Origin: Lachnospiraceae bacterium
GTDB taxonomy: Bacteria; Bacillota; Clostridia; Lachnospirales; Lachnospiraceae
NCBI GenBank assembly: GCA_021199495.1
Contig: JAJQHY010000050.1
Coordinates: forward strand, 1-42,286
Length of the DNA: 42,286 nt
Direction of reading: 5' to 3'
Part shown: positions 24,050-31,964 of the stretch, in pieces
Layout: each line of letters starts with the position of its first letter
Position numbering within the stretch: position 1 is the first letter of the stretch
Translations under genes and position numbers: made by a program
Notes under the pieces: generated by a model
Seen by the model: only the letters and a program-made list of their open reading frames with translations
Databases searched by the model: none
Told to the model about the DNA's origin: nothing

Positions 24050-24847
24050 ATGGCAAAGACGAATACAGGCCTGGTGGCCTATGCCAAGGCACAGGTGGGG
24101 CTTCCGTACTGGTATGGCACCTATGGGCAGACGGCGACGGCGGCCCTCTATACCAGCAGGAAGAAGCAGTATCCGGAGTACTACACAGCGGATGACTTCA
24201 AAAGCCAGTACGGGAAACGAGTGCATGACTGCTCCGGCCTGATCAAAGGTTATCTCTGGAGTTCCAGCGCAACCAGCGCCCCTACTTACAATGCGGCCCA
24301 GGATAAGTCTGCGGCGGGATTCTATACCTCTGCCACTACGAAAGGAAAAATCACCACACTCCCCAAGACTGCGGGGCTGCTGGTGTTTCGTGGCACAGCG
24401 GTCAGCAAGATCACCCATGTGGGGGTTTACGACGGAGATGGCTATATCTACGAGGCGAAGGGCCACGCTTATGGGGTAGTTAGGACCGCCTATAAGCAGT
24501 CTGACTGGAACTACTGGGCGCAGTGCGTTTATCTGACCGATGATACGACGACCAGCACAAAGACTACCACCACTACTACTGCGGTATCGGAAAAGAAGGC
24601 GACCGATACAGCCAAGTCCTATGATCAGTCCATCGCTGGGACGTATAAGGCTACGACAAACCTCTATATGAGAAATGGAGCTGGCAAGAGCAAGTCTGCA
24701 ATGGTAATCCTGCCGAAAGCGACAAGTGTGAAGAACTATGGGTACTATACTGCGGCAAATGGTGTGAAGTGGCTCTATGTCCAGGCCACATATGACAATA
24801 TCAAATATACTGGCTTCTGTTGTGGAACCTATCTGAAGAAGCAATGA
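24050..24847 (+). CDS. endolysin: NlpC/P60-type amidase with SH3 domain
   Basis: 265 residues from ATG 24050. Residues 1-160 form an NlpC/P60/CHAP-like cysteine peptidase: RVHDCSGLIKGYLW supplies the nucleophile Cys61 and ITHVGVYDGDGYIYEAKGH the histidine (123) and final polar residue. A Thr-rich linker (165-178) joins an SH3b-like wall-binding domain (~200-265; NLYMRNGAGKSKSAMVILPK, GVKWLYVQATY). It cleaves peptide stems of peptidoglycan after the holin acts. No signal peptide is present, as expected for holin-dependent release. Confidence 0.92.
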   Translation: MAKTNTGLVAYAKAQVGLPYWYGTYGQTATAALYTSRKKQYPEYYTADDFKSQYGKRVHDCSGLIKGYLWSSSATSAPTYNAAQDKSAAGFYTSATTKGKITTLPKTAGLLVFRGTAVSKITHVGVYDGDGYIYEAKGHAYGVVRTAYKQSDWNYWAQCVYLTDDTTTSTKTTTTTTAVSEKKATDTAKSYDQSIAGTYKATTNLYMRNGAGKSKSAMVILPKATSVKNYGYYTAANGVKWLYVQATYDNIKYTGFCCGTYLKKQ

Positions 24848-24917
24848 GCCGGGGAGAAACAACACCTGTGGTGGATTCGGTTCCCTGGCAGACGTTGTTT
24901 TTTCACCTTTGCGCAAG

Positions 24918-24965
24918 ATACCCCTCCAACAGTGTTACTCTTTACCGTTGGAGGGGTATTCTGCC
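24918..24965. terminator. 13-bp hairpin between convergent units
   Basis: ATACCCCTCCAAC (24918-24930) and GTTGGAGGGGTAT (24947-24959) form a perfect 13-bp stem with a 16-nt loop. U-tracts are weak on both sides, but the position suggests a bidirectional terminator for the endolysin operon and the leftward genes. Confidence 0.65.
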
Positions 24966-25032
24966 TACATATTAGTCAAATAGAGGTTGCAATCTCTCTT
25001 GCTCAAATGGCGGGGTTCGATTTCCTGCTGCT

Positions 25033-25116
25033 TTACTTTGCACTTGTGCCAGTAACAGCGAAGCTGGAGTAATACTGTTCCAGGAACTCTTTGATCGATA
25101 CGAAAATCTTCTTCAT
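25033..25116 (-). CDS. 27-residue small ORF with its own promoter
   Basis: A leftward ATG at 25116 follows AAAGGGGG and encodes 27 residues beginning MKKIFVSIKEFLEQYYSSF and ending in TGTSAK. A consensus-like promoter (TTTACA, 17 bp, TATAAT) lies about 60 nt upstream. The peptide has a basic start and an amphipathic middle but is not hydrophobic enough for a clear membrane helix. Unrecognised; it may be a small regulatory or toxic peptide, or the ORF may mark a leader or small RNA. Confidence 0.45.
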   Translation of the reverse strand: MKKIFVSIKEFLEQYYSSFAVTGTSAK

Positions 25117-25174
25117 GACAATTGCCCCCTTTGATGCAAATTGAAGATGGAAGGTGGTTTCTTCTGATGCCTGT

Positions 25175-25203
25175 ATTATACTGCCTTGAGAGAAACCTGT
25201 AAA
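25175..25203 (-). promoter_or_regulatory. strong promoter for the 27-aa ORF
   Basis: Read leftward: TTTACA (25203-25198), 17-bp spacer, TATAAT (25180-25175). It is separate from the NYN gene, which ends at 25268. Confidence 0.65.
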
Positions 25204-25267
25204 ATACATATAATGAAATCGACGCAATACCTTTTGGGTATCGCATGGGGCAATACATCGCCCATAG

Positions 25268-26719
25268 TCATTCTCCAACTACAATGCGGAGCTGACCACC
25301 TGCGGAGATTTTCAGCCGCAGGGTTTTAATGTGCCGGTCATAGAAGTTTGCCTTTTCCTTGTCGCTCATCTGTACCCATGTACTGCGGAACGCCTCGTCC
25401 AGCATCGTGTTGACGTTGATGTTGACAGATTCATCTAGTCGGTTTTGAAGTTCTGACAGCAGCGTTTTCGTTTTGATCGTATAGGTCGCTCCGGTGCAGA
25501 AGTCATCAATGAAGCAGTAGGGGTGTCCCTGGCTTTCCAGTGCGTTTCTGATTTGTAGTCCGCTTTTGGCTTTCTCTAGCATCACAAGGAAGTGGATGCC
25601 GGGCAGGGACTGAATGAGCGCCCAATAGTCGCTGTCGCTGGAGACAAGGATTACGGAATCCACCTGATTCAGATAGACCTCCCGGCAGGTGTTCGCCGCC
25701 AGCGTCATGTCCACCTGAGATTTATGCTCGTAAATTCTGCCCACAACGATATGCTCTGTGTCGTAATCGGTGGGGATGCCCATCTGACAGAGGGTCGTCC
25801 ATGCTGCTGTCGTATAATCAGAATCGAACAGCATGATTTTGTGAATGGCGTTTTTCTGTGCGGCGTTGAGGCTGGACAGCATCGCCGCCAACTTGACCGG
25901 GTCGCTGTTCTCGCAGTCCACGACGATAAGGGTTTTCTTGTTCCGCCCGATGAAAGCATACAAATCGTCCATTTTCTGGTCGCCAGCACTCCGCACCAGG
26001 CTTTTGTCCTCGAAGCTATCTCCGTATTTCTCATAGAGCAGTTGGACAAATTTGTAGTCAGAATTGAGGATGTTCCCGCAGCCGTCCTGATCCCAATTCA
26101 TGTAACACTGGTAGGGATAACGGTTTCGATTGCTGTTATAGTATTCGCCTGCCGCCTTGATGCCGTCTTTTTTGAAGCCGTTTGGCATGAGAAACAGCGG
26201 ACGGATATAGTCCCAATTCACCCATTCGGGAAAGAGGTCTTTGACATTATTGATTCGATTTGAGATTTCACGATTGATAGTCAGAATGTAATTGTTGATG
26301 TCCGGCTTTGTGCTTTGTAAATCTATCCCGTCTGCCAGCAGGACGGTCACAGCTTCTGTTGGTATCAGTTCCGGGAGAGAGGATAGATTTTTCAGTTCAT
26401 ACAGAAAAGCGGACCGGATTTGTGTGTATTTTTGTTCCAGCGCCGTTCGGATCATGCACAGGTTACGTATGATCCGGGCGCTTTTATTTTGCTCATGCCT
26501 TTTGAAGTTTTCTGTGAGAGGTGGGTCATGTGTTTCAAAGTGGCGGTACTCTACGCCAATCAGATACATCATCAGGGCGACAAGGTTATATGTATTTTTA
26601 TGGTCATTGACTGGCAATGGTTCGGGAGCTTTTGTTGGAAATACGCTCCCCAGCTCTGCCAGTGAATTAAGTGTTCTGCGTTTAATGTCTGTGTCAGGTG
26701 GCGCTTGTTTTGAAATCAT
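25268..26719 (-). CDS. NYN-domain (PIN-like) protein
   Basis: 483 residues; GCAGGAGGAT precedes the leftward ATG 26719. Residues 1-255 are a helical region without a recognised motif. Residues ~262-405 form an NYN/PIN-like Rossmannoid domain: LIVVDCENSD (Asp268), LFDSDYTTAAW, VGRIYEHKSQVDMTLAAN (Asp337) and VILVSSDSDYWALI (Asp362 and Asp364), the expected acidic metal site of RNA-cleaving NYN proteins. The gene is opposite to the late operon, between lysis and recombinase genes, where lysogenic-conversion and defence genes often sit. A role in RNA cleavage during infection is inference. Confidence 0.8.
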   Translation of the reverse strand: MISKQAPPDTDIKRRTLNSLAELGSVFPTKAPEPLPVNDHKNTYNLVALMMYLIGVEYRHFETHDPPLTENFKRHEQNKSARIIRNLCMIRTALEQKYTQIRSAFLYELKNLSSLPELIPTEAVTVLLADGIDLQSTKPDINNYILTINREISNRINNVKDLFPEWVNWDYIRPLFLMPNGFKKDGIKAAGEYYNSNRNRYPYQCYMNWDQDGCGNILNSDYKFVQLLYEKYGDSFEDKSLVRSAGDQKMDDLYAFIGRNKKTLIVVDCENSDPVKLAAMLSSLNAAQKNAIHKIMLFDSDYTTAAWTTLCQMGIPTDYDTEHIVVGRIYEHKSQVDMTLAANTCREVYLNQVDSVILVSSDSDYWALIQSLPGIHFLVMLEKAKSGLQIRNALESQGHPYCFIDDFCTGATYTIKTKTLLSELQNRLDESVNINVNTMLDEAFRSTWVQMSDKEKANFYDRHIKTLRLKISAGGQLRIVVGE

Positions 26720-27060
26720 GTTTCTTATCCTCCTGCTAATTAGTTTGTGTTGTGATTAGTTTACAGAAAGCCACTGAATATAGTATACCACACTTTGCAA
26801 GGCGTTGAGCCAAATGCTAATTGATTTCATAAAAAGAAGAGACAATAAATGGGGCCATTTCATAGTAATTAGGCATAGGGAATGTATGTGCTGTGGGATG
26901 TAGCTGAAAAATAAGAATAGGTCAGAATCAGCCCAGTCGGGTGCTGCATTTCTACAGCACCTGACTGGGTATCTTTTATACCAAGATAAATCCACAAAGA
27001 AATAGCGGGATATTCCTTGACTAATCAGCATTTCAGAGCAATACTATGACATACCTAAAG
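26720..27060. other. intergenic region between NYN gene and recombinases
   Basis: No gene is seen. The NYN side carries repeated ACTAAT(C/T) motifs near 26735-26762 that could be operators. A strong hairpin lies at 26932-26969, and a TATCTT/AAGATA inverted repeat at 26970-26988 precedes the first recombinase. Serine-integrase attachment sites commonly lie beside the integrase gene, but no core could be defined. Confidence 0.4.
26932..26980 (+). terminator. 15-bp terminator hairpin upstream of the recombinases
   Basis: CCCAGTCGGGTGCTG (26932-26946) pairs with CAGCACCTGACTGGG (26955-26969) with one mismatch, then TATCTTTTATA. Confidence 0.7.
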
Positions 27061-27075
27061 AAAGGAGAAACAGAA

Positions 27076-28317
27076 TTGAAAGTTAAGGTTATTAAGCCAT
27101 CAAAGACTGAGCAGATAGCAAAGAAAAAGGTCTGCGCATATGCAAGAGTTTCCACTGACAGCTCAGAGCAGGAAGATTCCCTGGAAAATCAGTCAGCTTA
27201 CTTTGAAAACTATATCCAGAGCAACCCAGAATGGGAATTCGTAGGCATTTATTCTGACCAGGGCATCTCTGGCTTTAAGGAAAACCGACCGGAGTTCCTG
27301 CGCATGATTGCAGATGCCAAAGCGGGGAAAATCGACCTGATCGTTGTCAAAAGTGTATCAAGGTTTGCCAGAAATACCGAGACCGTGTTGAAGTTCTCCA
27401 GAGAGCTGAAGAGCATTGGTGTCGGCATTTTCTTTCAGTTGCAGAATATCAACACCTTATCCGGCGCAGGTGAGTTGATGCTCACGATAATCGCTGCGTT
27501 CGCACAAGCAGAGAGCGAGGGGGCGTCTGACGGGGCCAAGCTACTATACAAGCGGAAGTTCTCTGCCGGAATCCCAGCTTATGGGCTGGAGCGCACACTT
27601 GGATACACGGCAGATGAAGATGGCATTATTCGCATTGTGGAGCAGGAAGCACAGACAGTCCGGCTCATTTTTGACCTTGCGGAAAAAGGTATCTGGCCGT
27701 CAAAAATCGCTGCTTATCTAAATGAAAATGGGATGACCACAGGTGCCGGTTGCCAATGGAATGCTACTGGCATATTTCGAGTACTCCATAATCCTGCATT
27801 CAAGGGTGACATGGTTTTGCAGAAGACTTATCTGGATGACCGGCGCATTCGTCATAAGAACGAAGGGCAGGTCGACCAATGGTACATCGCTGATAACCAC
27901 CCAGCCATTGTTTCCCCGGAGCAATGGGATGCTGTACAGGACGTTCTACGCAAACGCAGTGAACATCTGAAGCGAGAGCAAAGCAGTCCCACCTCACCTC
28001 GTGACTGCAAGGCGAACTATCCGCTGTCTGGCAAGCTGTTCTGCCCACGGTGCGGCAGCAAGCTCATTCGCAAGCGGGACAAGGGCGACAGGGAATACTG
28101 GGTCTGCCGTACCAATGTGAAGGTGGGGGTTTCCACCTGTAAAGGCATCTGGCTCCCAGCAACTGTAGCAAATAACTGGGGCGAAATCTCAGAGCCGACC
28201 ACCGTGGTCGAATACAAAGATGAATATGGCATGAAGCACTATACGGGCTATCCGAAAGAGGAATATGAGTCCTCTCCGGATTGCCCGTATTCTATTTTGC
28301 AAGAAAGGGTGAACTAA
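27076..28317 (+). CDS. large serine recombinase, short partner
   Basis: 413 residues from TTG 27076, 8 nt after AAAGGAG; ATG 27046 is upstream of that site. The resolvase domain has CAYARVST (Ser26 nucleophile), GIYSDQGISGFKENRPEF and KSVSRFARN. The recombinase domain follows (GIWPSKIAAYLNENG, QWNATGIFRVLHNPAFKGD) and a zinc ribbon CPRCGSKL...WVCR...C. The linker helix is altered: the usual ES.S.N...G pattern reads SEGASDGAK. Large serine recombinases integrate or excise elements at att sites. Immediately followed, stop to start, by a second recombinase. Confidence 0.93.
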   Translation: MKVKVIKPSKTEQIAKKKVCAYARVSTDSSEQEDSLENQSAYFENYIQSNPEWEFVGIYSDQGISGFKENRPEFLRMIADAKAGKIDLIVVKSVSRFARNTETVLKFSRELKSIGVGIFFQLQNINTLSGAGELMLTIIAAFAQAESEGASDGAKLLYKRKFSAGIPAYGLERTLGYTADEDGIIRIVEQEAQTVRLIFDLAEKGIWPSKIAAYLNENGMTTGAGCQWNATGIFRVLHNPAFKGDMVLQKTYLDDRRIRHKNEGQVDQWYIADNHPAIVSPEQWDAVQDVLRKRSEHLKREQSSPTSPRDCKANYPLSGKLFCPRCGSKLIRKRDKGDREYWVCRTNVKVGVSTCKGIWLPATVANNWGEISEPTTVVEYKDEYGMKHYTGYPKEEYESSPDCPYSILQERVN

Positions 28318-29724
28318 ATGGCAAGAGAAGTGGTACACATCCCGGCACGGAGAGAGATGCGGAACCGAGCGGCAGCAGTTGATCAGAAAACCCGTGTGGC
28401 GGCATACTGCCGGGTATCTACAGAACAAGACGAGCAGCTGAACAGCTTTGAAAATCAGGTAACCTATTATACCGAGTACATTACTCGGAACCCAAACTAT
28501 GAGCTGGCTGGCATATATGCGGATGAAGGCATCTCCGGCACCTCAACAAGGCACAGGGAGGAATTTAACCGCATGATACAAGATTGCGAGGCGGGAAAGG
28601 TAGACCTTGTCATCACGAAGTCTATCAGCCGCTTTGCACGAAACACGCAGGATTGCCTGAATTATTCCAGACGCTTGAAAGAACTGGGCATAGGGGTGCT
28701 GTTTGAGAAGGAGGCGATAAACACGATGGACAGCACCGGTGAGCTGCTCTTTACGATTCTTTCCTCACTGGCACAGGACGAAAGCCGCTCCATTTCGGAG
28801 AATTGCCAGTGGGGTATCCGTTCTCTGTTCAAGCAGGGTGTGCTTCACCTGAACGCCAATCGCTTCTACGGATACGATAAGGATGAAAACGGGAAGCTGG
28901 TCATCAATCAGGAACAGGCCAGAGTTGTGCGCTGGATTTATGAGTCATATATGACAGGTGTCAGCCCAGATGTACTGGCCCGAAAGCTGAATGAAAACGG
29001 CGTACCAGGATGTAGCGGAGAGCCAAGGTGGGCAACGTCCACGATCATGGGAATCCTCCAAAACGAGAAGCATAACGGGGATGCCATCCTGCAAAAGACC
29101 TTCACAGCAGATTTCCTGACAAAGAAGATGGTAAAGAACGAAGGCCAGCTAGAACAGTATTACGTCAAAGATGACCACGAAGCCATTATAGACAAGGATT
29201 TCTGGAGCGCTGTCCAGATGGAGATAGCACGGCGGAGAGAATACCTGCAGAAACATGGGCTGCGGACGATGGGACGGTACACAGACACCCAGCCGTTTTC
29301 CAACCGGGTCATTTGCGGAACCTGTGGAAATATCTTCTGGCGTCGGACGCTGACTAGACTGAATGGTCCGGTCAAGGTATGGATGTGCGGCCAGCGGTAT
29401 AAGGAAAAGGGCAAAATAGGCTGCACGAGCAAATCCCTCTATGAGAAAGAGCTGCATCGGGCATTTGTGATGGCGTGGAACACCTTATTGGAACACCGTA
29501 AGGACTTCCTTCCCGGCTGGGAAGCACAGACACAAAGCGATAATGCGCTGGCGGCATTTCGGGCAAGGCAGTTCATGGAGCTTACGAGTAACACAACGCC
29601 GCTTCGAGAGATAGATCTTTCGCTGGTTAGCAAGACCCTCGAACATTGCGAGGTCGAGCCTATGGGAGTCATCGATTTCTTCTTCCTGGATGGCTCACAG
29701 ATCAGCATCTGCATTGATGAATGA
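28318..29724 (+). CDS. large serine recombinase, long partner
   Basis: 468 residues beginning directly after the previous stop. CRVST (Ser34), GIYADEGISGTSTRHREEF and KSISRFARN give the catalytic domain; SENCQWGIRSLFKQG is a canonical linker helix. The recombinase domain ends in WATSTIMGILQNEKHNGDAI, and a zinc ribbon CGTCGN...MCGQ...GC follows. A short C-terminal segment (EIDLSLVSKTLEHCEVEP) completes it. The two recombinases share little identity outside motifs and are probably used together, as are CcrA/CcrB of staphylococcal cassettes. Confidence 0.94.
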   Translation: MAREVVHIPARREMRNRAAAVDQKTRVAAYCRVSTEQDEQLNSFENQVTYYTEYITRNPNYELAGIYADEGISGTSTRHREEFNRMIQDCEAGKVDLVITKSISRFARNTQDCLNYSRRLKELGIGVLFEKEAINTMDSTGELLFTILSSLAQDESRSISENCQWGIRSLFKQGVLHLNANRFYGYDKDENGKLVINQEQARVVRWIYESYMTGVSPDVLARKLNENGVPGCSGEPRWATSTIMGILQNEKHNGDAILQKTFTADFLTKKMVKNEGQLEQYYVKDDHEAIIDKDFWSAVQMEIARRREYLQKHGLRTMGRYTDTQPFSNRVICGTCGNIFWRRTLTRLNGPVKVWMCGQRYKEKGKIGCTSKSLYEKELHRAFVMAWNTLLEHRKDFLPGWEAQTQSDNALAAFRARQFMELTSNTTPLREIDLSLVSKTLEHCEVEPMGVIDFFFLDGSQISICIDE

Positions 29725-29740
29725 CCACGCAAAAAACAAC

Positions 29741-29775
29741 AAGGCGGCTTTCCACATAGGGGAAGCCGCCTTATA
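29741..29775. terminator. bidirectional terminator between convergent genes
   Basis: AAGGCGGCTTTCC (29741-29753) pairs with GGGAAGCCGCCTT (29760-29772) between the recombinase stop and the leftward XRE gene stop. A-rich and T-containing flanks serve both strands. Confidence 0.75.
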
Positions 29776-30085
29776 ACTCTTCGACCAATGTATTCATTAT
29801 CTTTAACAGGCTTTTCTGCTTTTCCTCAGAAAGCTGTGATGCCTTATAAGAGATAATAGACATATAATCAGACTCGGTCGTTGGAGCAGAGAGCAACTCA
29901 TTTGGTGTGACGTCGAGCGCTTCAGCTATGGTCAGGAACGTGGTCAGCCGAGGCTCTTTTAATCCTCGCTCTAAGACACTGATATGCTTAATGCTGATGT
30001 CGGTCTTTGTTGCAAGCTCTTCCTGGGTGAGCCCACGCTCTTCCCTCAATTGCTGTATCCTGTTTCCCAAAGATTTGGTGTCCAA
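29771..30085 (-). CDS. XRE-family transcriptional regulator
   Basis: 104 residues from a leftward TTG at 30085, 8 nt after AAAGGAGGGG. The HTH is clear: RIQQLREERGLTQEELATKT, then ISIKHISVLERGLKEPRLTTFLTIAEALDVTPNELL, with a short C-terminal tail. It resembles the regulator at 36146 in length and in the ALD.TPN.LL end. Its upstream region contains several TTCYATRRAA motifs, so autorepression and control of lysogeny or of the recombinase genes are likely. Confidence 0.88.
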   Translation of the reverse strand: MDTKSLGNRIQQLREERGLTQEELATKTDISIKHISVLERGLKEPRLTTFLTIAEALDVTPNELLSAPTTESDYMSIISYKASQLSEEKQKSLLKIMNTLVEEL

Positions 30086-30099
30086 GCGAAGCCCCTCCT

Positions 30100-30192
30100 T
30101 TAGAATGATTTATCTCATTCCATAAAGAATTATAGGGGCGTTTCCAGCTGTTATACACATTCCATGGAACCATTTTAATCGTTCTATGGAAT
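30100..30192. promoter_or_regulatory. operator cluster upstream of the XRE gene
   Basis: ATTCCATAAAGAAT (30117-30130), TTCCATGGAA (30160-30169, perfect palindrome) and TTCTATGGAA (30182-30191) lie within 75 bp, a typical XRE repressor array. Confidence 0.6.
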
Positions 30193-30231
30193 GACTAAAA
30201 TGAAGCTGCGGCTATTTGTGCTTGTACCTGT

Positions 30232-30741
30232 TTAAACATCCTCAAATATTGCTTTCATGTTCTCAGGAACCTCCCGGTGGACATCCCAATGTTCCTGATA
30301 CCACACCAATTTTTCATTTATTTGCCGTTTGATTGGGGAAGTATCTATCTCAGAATACTGGTCGACTGCCTTAATGATATCGATGATAAACCATCCATGC
30401 AGGACGTGGTCATAGCCTTTTACATAGGTACGTGCGTCCTTTTCTACCTTGATTATTTCCTGCGCATAAGATATATACAATGAATCGTCTTTGAATAGGT
30501 GGTTTGTGAAGTTTGTGGGATAATACAGCATTGCCCTTACTCCCTTGGCGGAGATGAACCCATACTGGTGATAGCAATACCCGTATACATACCAAGGCGG
30601 GAGATCAGCAGGCAGCAGTTTTGTGGGGAAGCGCCCCTCAGAAAACAGCGTACCATGCGCTCCATGCTCGTATTTCCAGCCACTTTTTCCATGCCTGAAT
30701 CGGCCCTCAGAGTAATAGTTCCTATAAACACGCTTTGCCAC
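30232..30741 (-). CDS. unknown protein, 169 aa, paired with antitoxin-like gene
   Basis: GTG 30741 is preceded by GGAGGAAAG. The protein is aromatic and basic at the start (RVYRNYYSEGRFRHGKSGWKY), has LPPWYVYGYCYHQYG, GVRAMLYYPTNFTNH, and a helical C-terminus with VKGYDHVLHGWFIIDIIKAV. I do not recognise it. It overlaps the RelB/DinJ-like gene by 20 nt and ends the leftward operon. The pairing suggests a toxin, but the size and motifs do not fit RelE/YafQ; it may simply be an element protein. Confidence 0.6.
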   Translation of the reverse strand: MAKRVYRNYYSEGRFRHGKSGWKYEHGAHGTLFSEGRFPTKLLPADLPPWYVYGYCYHQYGFISAKGVRAMLYYPTNFTNHLFKDDSLYISYAQEIIKVEKDARTYVKGYDHVLHGWFIIDIIKAVDQYSEIDTSPIKRQINEKLVWYQEHWDVHREVPENMKAIFEDV

Positions 30742-30934
30742 AGATGCTTTCCTCCTCTGCTATCCATGACCGTATCGCAGCAGTAGCTTCCTCGGGATAG
30801 TGGGCACACCAGTAGAAGAAACCCTCCAAAACCGCTTCCATCGTAAGCCCTTGCGCAGCAAGCACTTTTTCTGCTTCGGATAATATATCTTCATCGATCT
30901 CAAAGGTCACTGTTACCAGATTAGCTTCACCCAT
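30722..30934 (-). CDS. RelB/DinJ-family antitoxin-like protein
   Basis: 70 residues from ATG 30934, with AGAGGTG about 9 nt upstream. LVTVTFEIDEDILSEAEKVLAAQGLTMEAVLEGFF matches the ribbon-helix-helix half of RelB/DinJ antitoxins (V.F..D..L...AE.......GLT...A...F), with a shorter C-terminal helix rich in Glu and Trp. The usual partner is a RelE/YafQ toxin; here the overlapping downstream gene encodes an unfamiliar 169-residue protein. It begins 17 nt after the ParB/DndB-like gene stop, so it belongs to the same leftward transcript. Confidence 0.75.
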   Translation of the reverse strand: MGEANLVTVTFEIDEDILSEAEKVLAAQGLTMEAVLEGFFYWCAHYPEEATAAIRSWIAEEESICGKACL

Positions 30935-30950
30935 TTCGCTGACACCTCTT

Positions 30951-31964
30951 TTAACCTCTGGTGCGCAGCGAAAGGTTATCCATGAGAGTTTGGTTTGGGA
31001 GCGCTCCTTCTTCGTCTGGAATGATACCATCCTCATCCCCATCATTTTCGTCCTCGTCAGTTGCAGTTTCTATGACCTCACCAGTGGCAGGGTCAACAAA
31101 GATGCTGTGCTCCAGGGACAGCTGTGCAATATCCGCTGCGGGCGTTTCTTGCCTGTCGCTGGATGCTGCTTGCTTCCTACTGGTGAGTGCGTTCCAGCGT
31201 AACGGATATTTGAGACGTTTGTTATATTGCAGCAGCATAGCCTCTGCATACCCCTGTGTACCTGCATGGCGATCTTTTGCCGTTCGTATGATTTCCCGAA
31301 CAGAGACTTTCCCCAGACGATCAGCGAACTGCTCATCATTCAGCTTGTCCCCATACGCCACGACCAGCTTTGCGATGCCTTTAAGCATATTGCTGGAGAG
31401 AGAGTCCACCTCACCTTCCCATGTCGAGACCGCCAGCAACAATGTACGGTCCAAAACCTGATAGCCGAATTTGTCGAAAATATACTCTAATGCATTGACG
31501 GCGCTGATGTTGCCAGGGATGCGCTTTGCAGAAATAACCAGGTTATAACTCTCAACGAGCTGCTTTATAGTCATCTGGACATCGTTACCTGCCTCGATAT
31601 TTGCATTGAAGATTTCGATTGATTTGAGGGGACGGGTAAATTTCTTCTGGTTGGCAAAGATATCTGCTTCCTGCTCGTATATGAGATCATCGTATATCAT
31701 ACACCAGACTGGGGTCTCACGGGAACCGGATGCCTCTGCTACCGTCTCAACGGTGTGCTGCCCATCAAATACATAGTTCGTTCCATCCCGCCTACTCACC
31801 TTAACAGGGTTGATTTGGTAGATGTCGAAATTGTTTGCTGTACGACCTACATGGGCGTTGTTAATTTTGCGCTGATAGTCCTGGTTTGATACCAGATTTT
31901 TAATGGGGATAAGTTCAAAATGTACATCTGGTATATATGGACTTCCTCCAAAACCGTTAGCCAC
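30951..31964 (-). CDS. ParB/DndB-like protein with DGQH motif (DUF6551-like)
   Basis: 337 residues from GTG 31964 (GAGGAGG upstream); it overlaps the preceding gene by 8 nt. The N-terminus (HFELIPIKNLVSNQDYQRKI) and VFDGQHTVETVAEA form a ParB-like nuclease/NTPase fold with the DGQH motif also known in DndB-type proteins; FANQKKFTRPLKSIEIFNANIEAG is a second conserved block. Residues ~130-250 are helical. The C-terminus is strongly acidic (TDEDENDGDEDG). Such DUF6551-type proteins occur in clostridial mobile elements; the function is unproven. Confidence 0.7.
   Translation of the reverse strand: MANGFGGSPYIPDVHFELIPIKNLVSNQDYQRKINNAHVGRTANNFDIYQINPVKVSRRDGTNYVFDGQHTVETVAEASGSRETPVWCMIYDDLIYEQEADIFANQKKFTRPLKSIEIFNANIEAGNDVQMTIKQLVESYNLVISAKRIPGNISAVNALEYIFDKFGYQVLDRTLLLAVSTWEGEVDSLSSNMLKGIAKLVVAYGDKLNDEQFADRLGKVSVREIIRTAKDRHAGTQGYAEAMLLQYNKRLKYPLRWNALTSRKQAASSDRQETPAADIAQLSLEHSIFVDPATGEVIETATDEDENDGDEDGIIPDEEGALPNQTLMDNLSLRTRG

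Noticed and set aside
26720-27075. Serine-integrase attachment site
   Set aside because: The position is plausible and several short inverted repeats exist, but without the left end of the prophage no duplicated core can be shown.
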